NCBI GenBank assembly: GCA_031378805.1
Contig: JANNEO010000114.1
Location: 20,215 to 84,214 of the forward strand
DNA length: 64,000 nucleotides
Direction: 5' to 3'
From: JADCCX01 sp031378805
GTDB lineage: Bacteria > Pseudomonadota > Alphaproteobacteria > Rhizobiales > Beijerinckiaceae
Shown: one piece after another, positions 16,077 to 23,954 of the stretch
How the letters are laid out: every line of letters begins with the position of its first letter
How positions within the stretch are numbered: position 1 is the first letter of the stretch
Made by a program: the position numbers and the translations under genes
Notes under the pieces: generated by a model
What the model was told of the DNA's origin: nothing
What the model saw: the letters and a program-made list of their open reading frames with translations, nothing else
The model's database searches: none

Positions 16077-17366
16077 ATGGATCGGATCACCATCACCGGC
16101 GGGCCAAGACTGAACGGTGTGATTCCCATTTCGGGCGCAAAGAATGCAGCGCTTCCACTGATGACGGCTGCATTGCTGACGGATGATGTCGTGACGCTCG
16201 ACAACGTGCCACGCCTCTCCGACGTGACACAGCTTCTGCGCATCCTGAGCAACCACGGTGTTGATCACAAGATTGCCGGTCGCCTGGCCGGCCAAAGCAC
16301 GGAAACCGGGCAGACCATCGATCTCTCGGCACGGCAGATCGTGGATACCACCGCGCCTTACGAACTGGTGTCACGGATGCGGGCCAGTTTCTGGGTCATC
16401 GGGCCGCTGCTGGGGCGCATGGGCAAGGCCAAGGTTTCGTTGCCGGGCGGTTGCGCCATCGGCACCAGGCCGGTGGATTTCTATCTCCAGGCACTGGAAC
16501 GGCTGGGTGTGCGCATCCAGATCGAGGCGGGGTACGTGCTCGCGGATGCACCAAACGGCCTGAAGGGGGCAGAGATTTTCTTCCCCAAGGTCTCGGTTGG
16601 TGCCACCCACACCGCGCTGATGGCTGCGGTATTGGCGGATGGCAAAACGGTCATCCACAATGCCGCGCGTGAGCCCGAGATCGTCGACCTTGCCGATCTG
16701 CTCAACAAGATGGGCGGCAAGATCACCGGTGCGGGAACCGCCACCATCGAAATCCAGGGCGTCACCCGCCTGCATGGCGCGCGCCATTCAGTCCTGCCCG
16801 ACCGTATCGAAACCGGGACATATGCCATGGCGGTGGCGATGGCCGGTGGTGACGTGCTGCTGGAGAATGCCCGCTTCGATCTGCTGAACGCGGCTTTCGA
16901 CGTGCTGAGACGGACGGGTGTCACGGTGGAAGAAAAGGCCAACGGCGTCCGCATCGCGCGCAACAGCGGTGTTCTCGCACCCGTGGATGTCACAACGGAA
17001 CCGTTTCCGGGTTTTCCGACCGATCTGCAGGCGCAATTCATGGCGTTGATGTGCCGCGCCAAAGGCGTATCGCATATCCGCGAGACGATCTTCGAGAACC
17101 GCTTCATGCATGTGCAGGAACTGGCGCGCCTGGGCGCCCGAATCCGACTGGATGGTGATATGGCAGTGATCGAAGGCGTCGAAACCCTGAAGGGTGCGCA
17201 GGTCATGGCGACCGATCTGAGGGCGTCGGTGGCCATGGTCATCGGTGGCCTGGTGGCCGAAGGCGAGACCGTCGTTCACCGAGTCTATCACCTCGATCGC
17301 GGCTTCGAAGCGCTGGAGAAGAAACTCCAGCGCTGCGGCGCTCAGGTCGAACGCATCACGGGGTGA
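16077..17366 (+). CDS. murA: UDP-N-acetylglucosamine 1-carboxyvinyltransferase
   Basis: MurA performs the first committed step of peptidoglycan synthesis, transferring enolpyruvate from PEP to UDP-GlcNAc in the cytosol. The 429-residue protein shows ISGAKNAALPLM at 18-29 with the Lys-Asn pair, and LPGGCAIGTRPVD with Cys126, the fosfomycin-binding catalytic cysteine. Length and motifs are standard. The small protein upstream is likely in the same transcript. In many relatives DUF2948 follows. Here a convergent secreted-protein gene does, and DUF2948 is absent. Confidence 0.97.
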   Translation: MDRITITGGPRLNGVIPISGAKNAALPLMTAALLTDDVVTLDNVPRLSDVTQLLRILSNHGVDHKIAGRLAGQSTETGQTIDLSARQIVDTTAPYELVSRMRASFWVIGPLLGRMGKAKVSLPGGCAIGTRPVDFYLQALERLGVRIQIEAGYVLADAPNGLKGAEIFFPKVSVGATHTALMAAVLADGKTVIHNAAREPEIVDLADLLNKMGGKITGAGTATIEIQGVTRLHGARHSVLPDRIETGTYAMAVAMAGGDVLLENARFDLLNAAFDVLRRTGVTVEEKANGVRIARNSGVLAPVDVTTEPFPGFPTDLQAQFMALMCRAKGVSHIRETIFENRFMHVQELARLGARIRLDGDMAVIEGVETLKGAQVMATDLRASVAMVIGGLVAEGETVVHRVYHLDRGFEALEKKLQRCGAQVERITG

Positions 17367-17378
17367 GTGGAAAGTCTG

Positions 17379-17702
17379 TTACCAACCCTGGTTGGGCGAC
17401 AGGATCGCACCACGCTTCAGCCCAAAACCCGGAATTTCGCACGCACAGGACGAATTGGCCGGGCGGGGTCGGGTGTAGCAGTTGCCACGCGATGTCACGC
17501 ACAGATTGCCCACCACCACCGGGCGGTAAGGCTGATAATAGCCTCCGCCACCATAGGGATCGGGCCGATATTGCGGTTGAGGCTGATAATAGGGCCGGGG
17601 CGGTGGTGGCGGATAGGGATAATATTGCGCCAGCGCCGGCGCACCCGTGGCGACAATGCCGGCTGCTGCCAGAATTGATGCAAAAAGCCCGCGTTTGGTC
17701 AT
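17379..17702 (-). CDS. Secreted Tyr/Pro/Gly-rich small protein with C-terminal cysteines
   Basis: The 107-residue precursor from ATG 17702 (GGAGGG upstream) has a signal peptide ending ATGAPALAQ. A low-complexity stretch rich in Tyr, Pro, Gly and Gln follows. The C-terminal 35 residues carry Cys in GNLCVTSRGNCYT and SSCACEIPGFG, a pattern I associate with small exported proteins of Hyphomicrobiales. Probably periplasmic or surface. No catalytic motif is seen. It is convergent with murA (12-bp gap) and divergent from hisD. Confidence 0.75.
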   Translation of the reverse strand: MTKRGLFASILAAAGIVATGAPALAQYYPYPPPPPRPYYQPQPQYRPDPYGGGGYYQPYRPVVVGNLCVTSRGNCYTRPRPANSSCACEIPGFGLKRGAILSPNQGW

Positions 17703-17745
17703 GGAACCCTCCATCAGGTTCAGCGGCTGTTTGCCGCTCTTGCAG

Positions 17746-17762
17746 TACAATGATCAATTGTA
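17746..17762. promoter_or_regulatory. 17-bp palindrome between hisD and secreted-protein genes
   Basis: TACAAT at 17746-17751 and ATTGTA at 17757-17762 form a perfect inverted repeat around GATCA. It sits in the 126-bp divergent region, 44 bp upstream of the secreted-protein start and 67 bp before hisD. It could be an operator for either gene. The regulator is not known. A second small repeat, CACCT-CATC-AGGTG, lies at 17783-17796. Confidence 0.4.
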
Positions 17763-17828
17763 GCAGATGAATGATGATTGAACACCTCATCAGGTGAAGG
17801 TATCGCAGGCTGGCAACAGGACAGGTCG

Positions 17829-19130
17829 ATGCCACAGGAACTCAATGCCCTCTCGGCAGCTTTCGATGCGGACTTCCGGGCGCTGCTTGCCCAGAAGCGC
17901 GAGGTTTCCGAAGAAGTGACGGCCGCTGTCGCCGCCATCATCCAGGATGTGCGCAACAGGGGTGACGTGGCTGTCGCCGCCTTGTCCCTCAGGTTCGATT
18001 CTGTCGATCTGCAGGCGCTCGGCATTCGCATCCCAGAGGCGGAACTGGTGGCGGCGCTGGATCGCTGTAACGCCACTGCGCTTGCCGCACTGCGCTTCGC
18101 CAAGGAGCGGATCGAGGCCTATCATCTCAGGCAACGCCCTGCCGACACGCAGTTCACCGATGCGCTGGGCGTGGAATTGGGTTGGCGTTGGACGGCCATC
18201 GAATCGGTTGGACTCTATGTGCCGGGCGGCAGCGCAAGCTATCCGTCATCGGTGTTGATGAATGCCGTCCCGGCCAAGGTGGCGGGCGTTCCTCGTGTTG
18301 TCATGGTGGTGCCTGCGCCCAAAGGCGTGATCAATCCGCTGGTGCTGGCGGCGGCCTCCATCGCGGGTATCGACGAGGTCTACCGTATCGGTGGCGCACA
18401 AGCCATTGCGGCGCTGGCCTATGGGACGCAGAGCATCCAGCCCGTGGTCAAGGTGGTCGGCCCCGGCAACGCCTATGTGGCAGCAGCCAAGCGCCAGGTC
18501 TTCGGGCAGGTCGGCATCGACATGATCGCAGGCCCTTCCGAGGTGGTCGTGATGGCCGATGACACGGCGAACGCGGACTGGATCGCGGCTGATCTGCTGG
18601 CGCAGGCCGAGCATGACAGCGCGGCGCAATCCATCCTGATTACGGATTCGGCCGATCTGGCAGGGCAGGTGAGAGCCTCGCTCGAAAGCCAGCTCAAAAC
18701 TCTGCCGCGTCGTGACATCGCGGCTGCGTCCTGGCGCGACTTCGGAGCGATCATTCGCGTGGACAGCCTTGAGGCGGCCATCCCGCTGATCGATCGGCTG
18801 GCACCGGAGCATTTGGAGATCATGGCGCGGGATGCCGACGCCCTTGCCGCCCGCATCCGCAATGCCGGAGCGATCTTCCTGGGTGGGCACACACCGGAAG
18901 CCATCGGGGATTATGTGGGTGGTTCAAACCATGTCTTGCCCACAGCCCGCAGCGCCCGCTACGCTTCCGGGCTGGGAGTGCTCGATTTCATGAAGCGTAC
19001 ATCCATCCTCAAGTGTGGCGCGGAACAGCTGCGGGCGCTTGGTCCCGCCGCCATTGCCCTTGGCCATGCCGAAGGCTTGCACGCCCATGCGCGGTCGGTG
19101 GCGATCCGCCTCAACCTGCCTCTGGACTGA
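17829..19130 (+). CDS. hisD: Histidinol dehydrogenase
   Basis: HisD catalyses the last two oxidations of histidine synthesis, histidinol to histidine, with NAD and zinc. The 433-residue protein contains YVPGGSASYPSSVLMNAVPA, GPGNAYVAAAKR, the zinc-binding QAEHD and the catalytic APEHLEIM (Glu-His). Start ATG 17829 was preferred over a TTG at 17778 because it matches the usual length and follows AGGACAGG. It is followed by UPF0262 after six bases, so they form an operon with the phosphatase. Confidence 0.96.
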   Translation: MPQELNALSAAFDADFRALLAQKREVSEEVTAAVAAIIQDVRNRGDVAVAALSLRFDSVDLQALGIRIPEAELVAALDRCNATALAALRFAKERIEAYHLRQRPADTQFTDALGVELGWRWTAIESVGLYVPGGSASYPSSVLMNAVPAKVAGVPRVVMVVPAPKGVINPLVLAAASIAGIDEVYRIGGAQAIAALAYGTQSIQPVVKVVGPGNAYVAAAKRQVFGQVGIDMIAGPSEVVVMADDTANADWIAADLLAQAEHDSAAQSILITDSADLAGQVRASLESQLKTLPRRDIAAASWRDFGAIIRVDSLEAAIPLIDRLAPEHLEIMARDADALAARIRNAGAIFLGGHTPEAIGDYVGGSNHVLPTARSARYASGLGVLDFMKRTSILKCGAEQLRALGPAAIALGHAEGLHAHARSVAIRLNLPLD

Positions 19131-19136
19131 GCGCCT

Positions 19137-19634
19137 GTGACGGAAGGTGCATCCCCATCGAACAACCGGCTTGTCGCCGTGGTGCTGGATGCGGCGTCCA
19201 TCGAACGCGGCACGCCCGATCAGGAGCACGAGCGGCTGACGGCCATCTACGATCTGGTCGAGGACAATTCCTTTGTCCTGCCCGATGGGCGCGAAGGGCC
19301 GTTCTCGCTGCATATCGGCCTGATGAATGGTCGACTGGTGTTCGATATCCGCAGCGAAACGGGCGTCCACATCATTACCCACGGCCTCTCGATGTCGCCC
19401 TTCCGCCGGGTGATCAAGGACTACTTCATGATCTGCGAAAGCTATTACGACGCCATCCGCAGCGCCTCCGCCGAGCAGATCGAGGCCATCGACATGGGGC
19501 GACGCGGCCTCCACAACGAGGCGGCGGACATCGTCATCGACCGCCTGAAGGACAAGGTCACGATCGATTTCCAGACGGCGCGGCGGCTGTTCACGCTGCT
19601 CGCTGCGCTCTCCTGGACCGGGCGGGAGATCTGA
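19137..19634 (+). CDS. UPF0262 family protein
   Basis: The 165-residue protein starts with GTG at 19137 and shows the family pattern EHERLTAIYDLVEDNSF, then FSLHIG, LVFDIR and MSPFRRVIKDYFMICESYY. UPF0262 occurs almost only in alphaproteobacteria, commonly just downstream of hisD as here. No function is established. No signal peptide or membrane segment is visible. It lies six bases after hisD and six before the phosphatase gene. Confidence 0.93.
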   Translation: MTEGASPSNNRLVAVVLDAASIERGTPDQEHERLTAIYDLVEDNSFVLPDGREGPFSLHIGLMNGRLVFDIRSETGVHIITHGLSMSPFRRVIKDYFMICESYYDAIRSASAEQIEAIDMGRRGLHNEAADIVIDRLKDKVTIDFQTARRLFTLLAALSWTGREI

Positions 19635-19640
19635 TCCGCG

Positions 19641-20066
19641 ATGGCCGACAAACCCCGCTCCATTCTGTTCGCCTGCACGCTGAACGCCGTCCGCTCGCCC
19701 ATGGCGGAAGGGTTGGCGCGCGCCATTCTGGGCCAGAAGATCTATGTCGATTCCGCCGGGCTTTCCACCGCGACGCTGGACCCGTTTGCCGTCGCCGTGC
19801 TCGCCGAACTGGGTATCGACATCCGAGACCACAACACGCAAGGTTTCGACGATATCGCGGTTGACGAGTTCGACCTGATCGTGGCGCTCTCGCCCGAAGC
19901 CGTGGAGAAAGCCCGGGCACTCACGCGCCACAGCTCCGTCGCGGTCGAATACTGGCCGACGGATGATCCCACCGCCATGTCCGACGGCTCCCGCGAAAGC
20001 CGCCTGCAAGCCTATCGCCAGGTGCGCGACACCCTGAGGCGGCGAATCAAGGAGAGTTTTGCGTAG
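19641..20066 (+). CDS. Low-molecular-weight phosphatase / ArsC-like protein
   Basis: The 141-residue protein begins with the CX5R P-loop of low-molecular-weight protein tyrosine phosphatases and thioredoxin-type arsenate reductases: C12-TLNAV-R18, followed by SPMAEGL. A later PTDDPT segment may supply the general acid. The N-terminal Cys/Arg are intact, so it should be active, but on a protein phosphotyrosine or other phosphoester rather than necessarily arsenate. It closes the hisD operon. Relatives usually have infA next. Here the restriction-modification cassette follows. Confidence 0.88.
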   Translation: MADKPRSILFACTLNAVRSPMAEGLARAILGQKIYVDSAGLSTATLDPFAVAVLAELGIDIRDHNTQGFDDIAVDEFDLIVALSPEAVEKARALTRHSSVAVEYWPTDDPTAMSDGSRESRLQAYRQVRDTLRRRIKESFA

Positions 20067-20224
20067 GGGGCGGGGTTGGTCCTTGCTCTATATGTGCTCT
20101 GCGTAATTTGCACCAAAGTCAGAGAGATTTAATCCAGCACCGTATGGCGTGAGCGTGTCTCGCTATCATTTTATGATACTTATATTCTGTCGCTTTAGAA
20201 GTAGCGCAACTTTATCATGATTGT
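20067..20224. promoter_or_regulatory. AT-rich leader of the restriction-modification cassette
   Basis: Base composition drops sharply after the phosphatase stop. The 158 bp carry several inverted repeats: TATCAT-TTT-ATGATA (20164-20178), CGCT...AGCG (20191-20206) and ATCAT-N6-ATGAT (20214-20229). No ribosome-binding site precedes the controller-gene ATG, which suggests a leaderless or near-leaderless message, common for controller proteins. Confidence 0.5.
20164..20178. promoter_or_regulatory. Candidate C-box operator, distal
   Basis: A perfect inverted repeat, TATCAT-TTT-ATGATA, 46 bp before the controller gene. Its ATCAT/ATGAT core returns at 20214-20229. Paired sites are the known arrangement for controller-protein autoregulation, where the first activates and the second represses. 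Confidence 0.45.
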
Positions 20225-20229
20225 ATGAT
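20214..20229. promoter_or_regulatory. Candidate C-box operator, proximal, overlapping the start codon
   Basis: ATCAT at 20214-20218 and ATGAT at 20225-20229 flank six bases. The right arm contains the controller start codon. Binding here would block transcription or translation, fitting a negative feedback site. Confidence 0.4.
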
Positions 20230-20455
20230 TTCGTCGTTGCAGGGCAGCTTGGCAAAAAATTTAAGGTTATACCGTGAGCAAAAAGGCTTGTCTCAGGATG
20301 ACTTTGCAGATCTTTGCGGACTTCATCGCACCTATATTGGTGGAATTGAACGTTCCGAACGAAATATCACGCTCAAAACACTCGAAAAAATCGCTCAGGC
20401 GCTCACTATAGACCCCTTGGAGCTTCTCAAAGAGAATGGCATTGATAAAGCCTAG
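20225..20455 (+). CDS. XRE-family controller protein of the restriction-modification system
   Basis: The 76-residue product is a lone Cro/C1-type HTH: LAKNLRLYREQKGLSQDDFADLCGLHRTYIGGIERSE... with helix 2-3 near residues 23-44 and the typical IERSERNITLKTLEKIAQAL ending. Its size and position fit a C (controller) protein, a DNA-binding dimer that times restriction enzyme expression after the cassette enters a new host. The 3' end overlaps the next gene by 20 bp, which couples their translation. Codons and bases are clearly more AT-rich than in the flanks. Confidence 0.85.
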   Translation: MISSLQGSLAKNLRLYREQKGLSQDDFADLCGLHRTYIGGIERSERNITLKTLEKIAQALTIDPLELLKENGIDKA

Positions 20456-21110
20456 CCGCAGTAAAATAGACAAAAATGATCCTCAAGCTATCGCAGCGCG
20501 AGGACGTGTTATTAATATTATTGACGCAGTGCCGCCTTCTGAATTAATTTCGTCAATTAAGAGGGCGCCGAGTCTTCGGGGAATGATATTGGGTTATATA
20601 GCTGAAGAAATGTTTGAAAAATATCTTCCTATAACGTATCCTAAAATAACAGCTGAAAATATCGATAAACATGACGATCATGACAGATCACTGAATAAAT
20701 CAGATAGAACAATCAAGTACGAAGGTCGTTTATATCGAATTCAATTAAAGTCTATTCAGACAAATAGTATTTGTCGCAATCTATCGAATGGACTACTTCA
20801 AGCAGACGTACAGAATGACGCTTCAGACAAATGTAAAGTCCTGTTACCAAATGGGCACATTGTTGAAACCACATGCTATGCCCGCAATGATTATGATATC
20901 CTGGCTGTACCGCTATATCCTTTTACTGGGGGCTGGACATTTGCCTATAAGCGCAACGTCGATTGTCGTTCTACTGTAAATAACATATACAGTTCTGAAG
21001 ATCAGAAATTTCTTCTTTCGACTACTGAGCGCCTCAATTGGCCGCTTGACGACAGATGGCATACAGACATCATGGAGCTACTTGACAACAGCATTGGAAT
21101 CGTCCCGTAA
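20436..21110 (+). CDS. Putative type II restriction endonuclease, PD-(D/E)XK-like
   Basis: The 224-residue protein is not one I can match to a named enzyme. The N-terminal helix has EEMFEKYL (Glu57/58), followed by acidic residues D80-D90 and then a beta strand ending IQLKS with Gln103-x-Lys105. This is the layout of a PD-(D/E)XK nuclease core in its (Q/E)xK variant. It starts inside the controller gene and overlaps the convergent methyltransferase gene by 33 bp at the 3' end. The R function is inferred from this context and the motif. Recognition sequence unknown. The gene is AT-rich relative to the chromosome around it. Confidence 0.65.
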   Translation: MALIKPSRSKIDKNDPQAIAARGRVINIIDAVPPSELISSIKRAPSLRGMILGYIAEEMFEKYLPITYPKITAENIDKHDDHDRSLNKSDRTIKYEGRLYRIQLKSIQTNSICRNLSNGLLQADVQNDASDKCKVLLPNGHIVETTCYARNDYDILAVPLYPFTGGWTFAYKRNVDCRSTVNNIYSSEDQKFLLSTTERLNWPLDDRWHTDIMELLDNSIGIVP

Positions 21111-21878
21111 CCAGCTTGCAAAATTCGAATAAGACAATTTTTTAAGATGGTCTTGCCGCTCAAAAACTAAAAAATAAGAATGATTTTTACGCGCATGTTC
21201 CTGTTTCAACAAGCGGGATATCACGGGAGAGTTGCGTCGTACCACAATCGACAAATCCTTACAATAAAAGCCACGATATTCGTAAGCCCATATGATTTCT
21301 ATGTGTGTAAGTTTTTGTCTATTTGACGATACTTCATCTTGACATTTAACTATGAATTTTCCATTTGGTCGCAAGATACGTTTTATCTCTGGAATAACAG
21401 AAAGATAAGCTTCAAGCACAGCATCATGGTACTTGCGCTCCTTTCCCTCATTTTCTATTTTACCATTTGAATAGGCTTGTTGGAACGCGTTATGGGTTCC
21501 TGAACCTGCTAAGGAAATTTTTGTCTTCCTGTACAGTCCTTCCATATATGGCGGATCGAATACTACGGCATCGACTGAAGCATCGGCATACGGCAATGAT
21601 GACCAGTCTTGACCAAGCTTCAGATCGGTCGCCTTAAGTTGGTAATCTGCACTTGGCACATTCCGCCAAAATACGCCTTTCCCATATGTAATATCAGCTA
21701 TAATAGACTGCTTTGGAACGTGAATTTCCAATATATTAGGAAACACTTCTGCATTACCAGCTACATAAGCTGACAAAAAAACATTGCTAGTCGCTATGCC
21801 GCTTTGGGTGCGTCGTGGCCTGACTTCCTGATGACTTTCCTCCTCAGGAGACAATGGCAAATGGCATTGCAAATTCAT
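21078..21878 (-). CDS. DNA methyltransferase (N6-adenine or N4-cytosine)
   Basis: The 266-residue protein shows a motif-I-like ADITYGKGVFW (61-71) for SAM, an acidic ATD near 83-85 and the catalytic motif IV DPPY at 108-111, followed by a PEIKRILRPNGKFIVKCQDE segment. A DPPY motif is typical of amino-methyltransferases, not 5mC enzymes. Motif order I then IV fits the gamma-like arrangement. It is convergent with the putative endonuclease gene and overlaps it by 33 bp, so it is the protective partner. AT-rich like the rest of the cassette. Specificity not predictable. Confidence 0.85.
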   Translation of the reverse strand: MNLQCHLPLSPEEESHQEVRPRRTQSGIATSNVFLSAYVAGNAEVFPNILEIHVPKQSIIADITYGKGVFWRNVPSADYQLKATDLKLGQDWSSLPYADASVDAVVFDPPYMEGLYRKTKISLAGSGTHNAFQQAYSNGKIENEGKERKYHDAVLEAYLSVIPEIKRILRPNGKFIVKCQDEVSSNRQKLTHIEIIWAYEYRGFYCKDLSIVVRRNSPVISRLLKQEHARKNHSYFLVFERQDHLKKLSYSNFASWLRDDSNAVVK

Positions 21879-22064
21879 CGTGAAGCCTTTTTAATACTTA
21901 TAGTCATCGTACATTTCAAAAATAGGGCGTCAAGCCATAAAATAGCTTATGCCTATTTTCGGATTCACGGCAAAGGGGTTGCGGTATATCGGATTTTTGA
22001 ATGTCCCCCTCCTACATGCCCCGTCGGGCTTGCGAAGGACAATGCGCTTTTCCGTGTTCTTGCC
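21879..22064. other. Right flank of the restriction-modification cassette
   Basis: The 186-bp gap holds the methyltransferase promoter (minus strand). It changes from AT-rich to GC-rich at about 22010. A small GCCC-CGTC-GGGC hairpin lies near 22019-22030. I see no direct repeats, integrase or tRNA end, so the insertion boundary is not marked by a recognisable attachment site. Confidence 0.4.
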
Positions 22065-22565
22065 TCAAGCCCCCGCGCCCCGCACCCTCCTCCGCCCCAT
22101 CGGCAGCGCCGTGATCCCGCCCACCAGCGCTCCGCCGAAGAAACCGAGCAGTGCGAAGAAGCCGCCTTCCAGCGTCAGCGGCAAGGCGGGGCGATAGCTG
22201 CGGAAGGCTTGGGTGGCGATGGCGGGATCATAGTCCTTTACCATCGCGCCCACGCGGGTGAGCACGTCAGGGGCCTGCATCGCAGCCTGCTGCGATTGTA
22301 GGGTTTCAAAGCGCCGGATGGTCTCGCGGGTGCTGCTGCCGCGCCGCACCACGAAGGTGTCGGGCGAGCCTTCCAGCCGCTGGATGCCAGCCTCACGGGA
22401 TAGTCCCGCGCGGTGCGCATCCTGATCGAAATTCTCGACGATGACCTTCAGCTCATCGACGGCCCCGCCAAGGCGCTGGGCATATTGCTGCGCGAATTCG
22501 GGGGCCTGGGAAGCGCCTACAGCGCCCAGACCACCCACGAACATCGCCATCATACGTCGGATCAT
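22065..22565 (-). CDS. DUF2937 family membrane protein
   Basis: The 166-residue protein starts MIRRMMAMFVGGLGAVGASQAPEF and continues with QQYAQRLGGAVDEL, the DUF2937 signature. It has an N-terminal hydrophobic segment, a long polar middle and a C-terminal hairpin of two hydrophobic stretches with GFFGGALVGG. The function is not known. It is the last gene of the minus-strand run beginning with the TPR lipoprotein at 26259 and starts 18 bp after the small Cys protein. Confidence 0.85.
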   Translation of the reverse strand: MIRRMMAMFVGGLGAVGASQAPEFAQQYAQRLGGAVDELKVIVENFDQDAHRAGLSREAGIQRLEGSPDTFVVRRGSSTRETIRRFETLQSQQAAMQAPDVLTRVGAMVKDYDPAIATQAFRSYRPALPLTLEGGFFALLGFFGGALVGGITALPMGRRRVRGAGA

Positions 22566-22583
22566 GGAGCGGAGCCAAGCGGC

Positions 22584-22871
22584 TCAGGGCGTGTATGTCA
22601 ACTGTTTCAGGGCATCGCGGACATCGTCCTCGGTAACGTCGGCCATGGCCTTCGCCACCTTGCAGGCCGCCGTCTTGCGGCCTGGGGCCATGACAAGAAT
22701 GATGGTTTCATCGCCGGGGCAGGCGGGATCGGCACACTGGATCTCGGAGACGCTGATGGCAATGTCGGGGTTGCGGCCAAGCGCCTCGAAGACATGGGCC
22801 TTCACCAGCGCGTTGCCGGAGCGGCCGGACGGACGGTCAGATGCCTTGGGACGCAGGGACAATTTCCACAT
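22584..22871 (-). CDS. Small conserved protein with a CxxxxCPG motif
   Basis: The 95-residue protein shows HVFEALGRNPDIAISVSEIQ, followed by CADPACPGDETIILVMAPGR. The Cys pair four residues apart followed by Pro and an acidic-Thr motif recurs in a family of small uncharacterised proteins and looks like a metal or thiol site. No signal peptide. It lies 31 bp downstream of the WD40 gene on the same strand and 18 bp before DUF2937. Function is unknown. Confidence 0.7.
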   Translation of the reverse strand: MWKLSLRPKASDRPSGRSGNALVKAHVFEALGRNPDIAISVSEIQCADPACPGDETIILVMAPGRKTAACKVAKAMADVTEDDVRDALKQLTYTP

Positions 22872-22902
22872 GATCAGACTTCAAGATGGGTCTGGTCAGT
22901 GC

Positions 22903-23901
22903 TCACGGCAAGGTCAGGATGCCCGCATAACCATCCGCCCCGCCCATGACGAGCCGACGCCCCTGCCGGTCCCAGCCCAGCGCGGTGATCGCCTTCGCCC
23001 CCTCGTCGAGGCGCGGCGCGCGAACCAGCAGCTCGGAGGCATCGGTCAGCCGCACCAGCATCACGCAGCCATCATCATAGCCGATGGCCAGCACCAGGGC
23101 TGCGGGATGAAATGCCACCTGGCTGACGCGCACGGGGCGCACGCCACATTCCCGCGGGGCCTTGCCCATGGGGCCATCCTTGCCCGAGAACGGCCAGATA
23201 ATCGCGGCTTCCGCGCCGGATGTCGCCAGCCAGTTGCCATCATGCGACCAGCTCATCGAGCGAGTCTTGGCGGGATATCCCGTCATGCGCATGTGCGCCT
23301 TGTCCACGACGCGCCAACCATGCAACGCATTTTCCTGCATGGAGGTCACGACATAGCGCCCGTCGGGGGACGCCGTGAGGTCGATATGCGAGCCTTTCCA
23401 CGGCAGCGGCTCCGGCTCGGCGCTGGTGTTGGGAAACCAAAGGCTGGCACCGTTGTAATGCGACAGGGCCAGGCGATAGCCCTTGGGCAGGAAGGCAAGG
23501 CCGCGCGCCGTCGTGGGAGCGCTCATCTCCTTGATCTCGCCGCCGGGCGACCGGGCTGTCACGGCCTTGCCTGCAGACCAGGCCACCGCGCCGTCGGGGT
23601 GGGTGGCGATCGCGTCGATCCAGCGGCCGTTCGCGTCGCCCAGCGTCTCCATCGTGTGGTCGCTGCGGGTGCGGATGATGCGGCCATCCTCGCCGCCCGT
23701 CACGAGGCTGCCCCCCGTGAACGAGGCGACCAGCAGGCCACCGGGATGCGGCTGAACCTCTGTCACGTCGGACGCGATGAACGAGACCCTGCCATCCGAG
23801 GTGGCCAGCACCGCAGTGTCCCCCAGGAACGCGGCAGCCATGACATGGCCCGCGATGGGGTGAGGAACAACACGGCTGGAGAGATCGGGAGGAGCAGGCA
23901 T
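22903..23901 (-). CDS. WD40 repeat beta-propeller protein
   Basis: The 332-residue protein carries repeated blade patterns such as SDGRVSFI, GGEDGRIIRTR, SPDGRYVV, SHDGNWLATSG and GADGYAGIL, with about seven blades. Such proteins are scaffolds. No enzyme motif is seen. Start ATG 23901 was chosen because the longer frame reads into the GTP cyclohydrolase gene in a different frame and is implausible there. Related alphaproteobacteria often carry a WD40 gene near a CobW-type metallochaperone. None is in this window, so that link is only a hint. Confidence 0.82.
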   Translation of the reverse strand: MPAPPDLSSRVVPHPIAGHVMAAAFLGDTAVLATSDGRVSFIASDVTEVQPHPGGLLVASFTGGSLVTGGEDGRIIRTRSDHTMETLGDANGRWIDAIATHPDGAVAWSAGKAVTARSPGGEIKEMSAPTTARGLAFLPKGYRLALSHYNGASLWFPNTSAEPEPLPWKGSHIDLTASPDGRYVVTSMQENALHGWRVVDKAHMRMTGYPAKTRSMSWSHDGNWLATSGAEAAIIWPFSGKDGPMGKAPRECGVRPVRVSQVAFHPAALVLAIGYDDGCVMLVRLTDASELLVRAPRLDEGAKAITALGWDRQGRRLVMGGADGYAGILTLP

Positions 23902-23954
23902 GACGGGGAAACTGGATAGCCAAACAGCGCCCAATTGCAACGGTGTTTGCGGTT

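Noticed and set aside
20067..22064. Genomic island or prophage around the restriction cassette
   Set aside because: No integrase, transposase, tRNA end or flanking direct repeat is seen. Only the three cassette genes are foreign-looking.
22441..23919. 492-codon plus-strand frame opposite the WD40 gene
   Set aside because: Antisense shadow, rich in Arg/His/Gly, without motifs.
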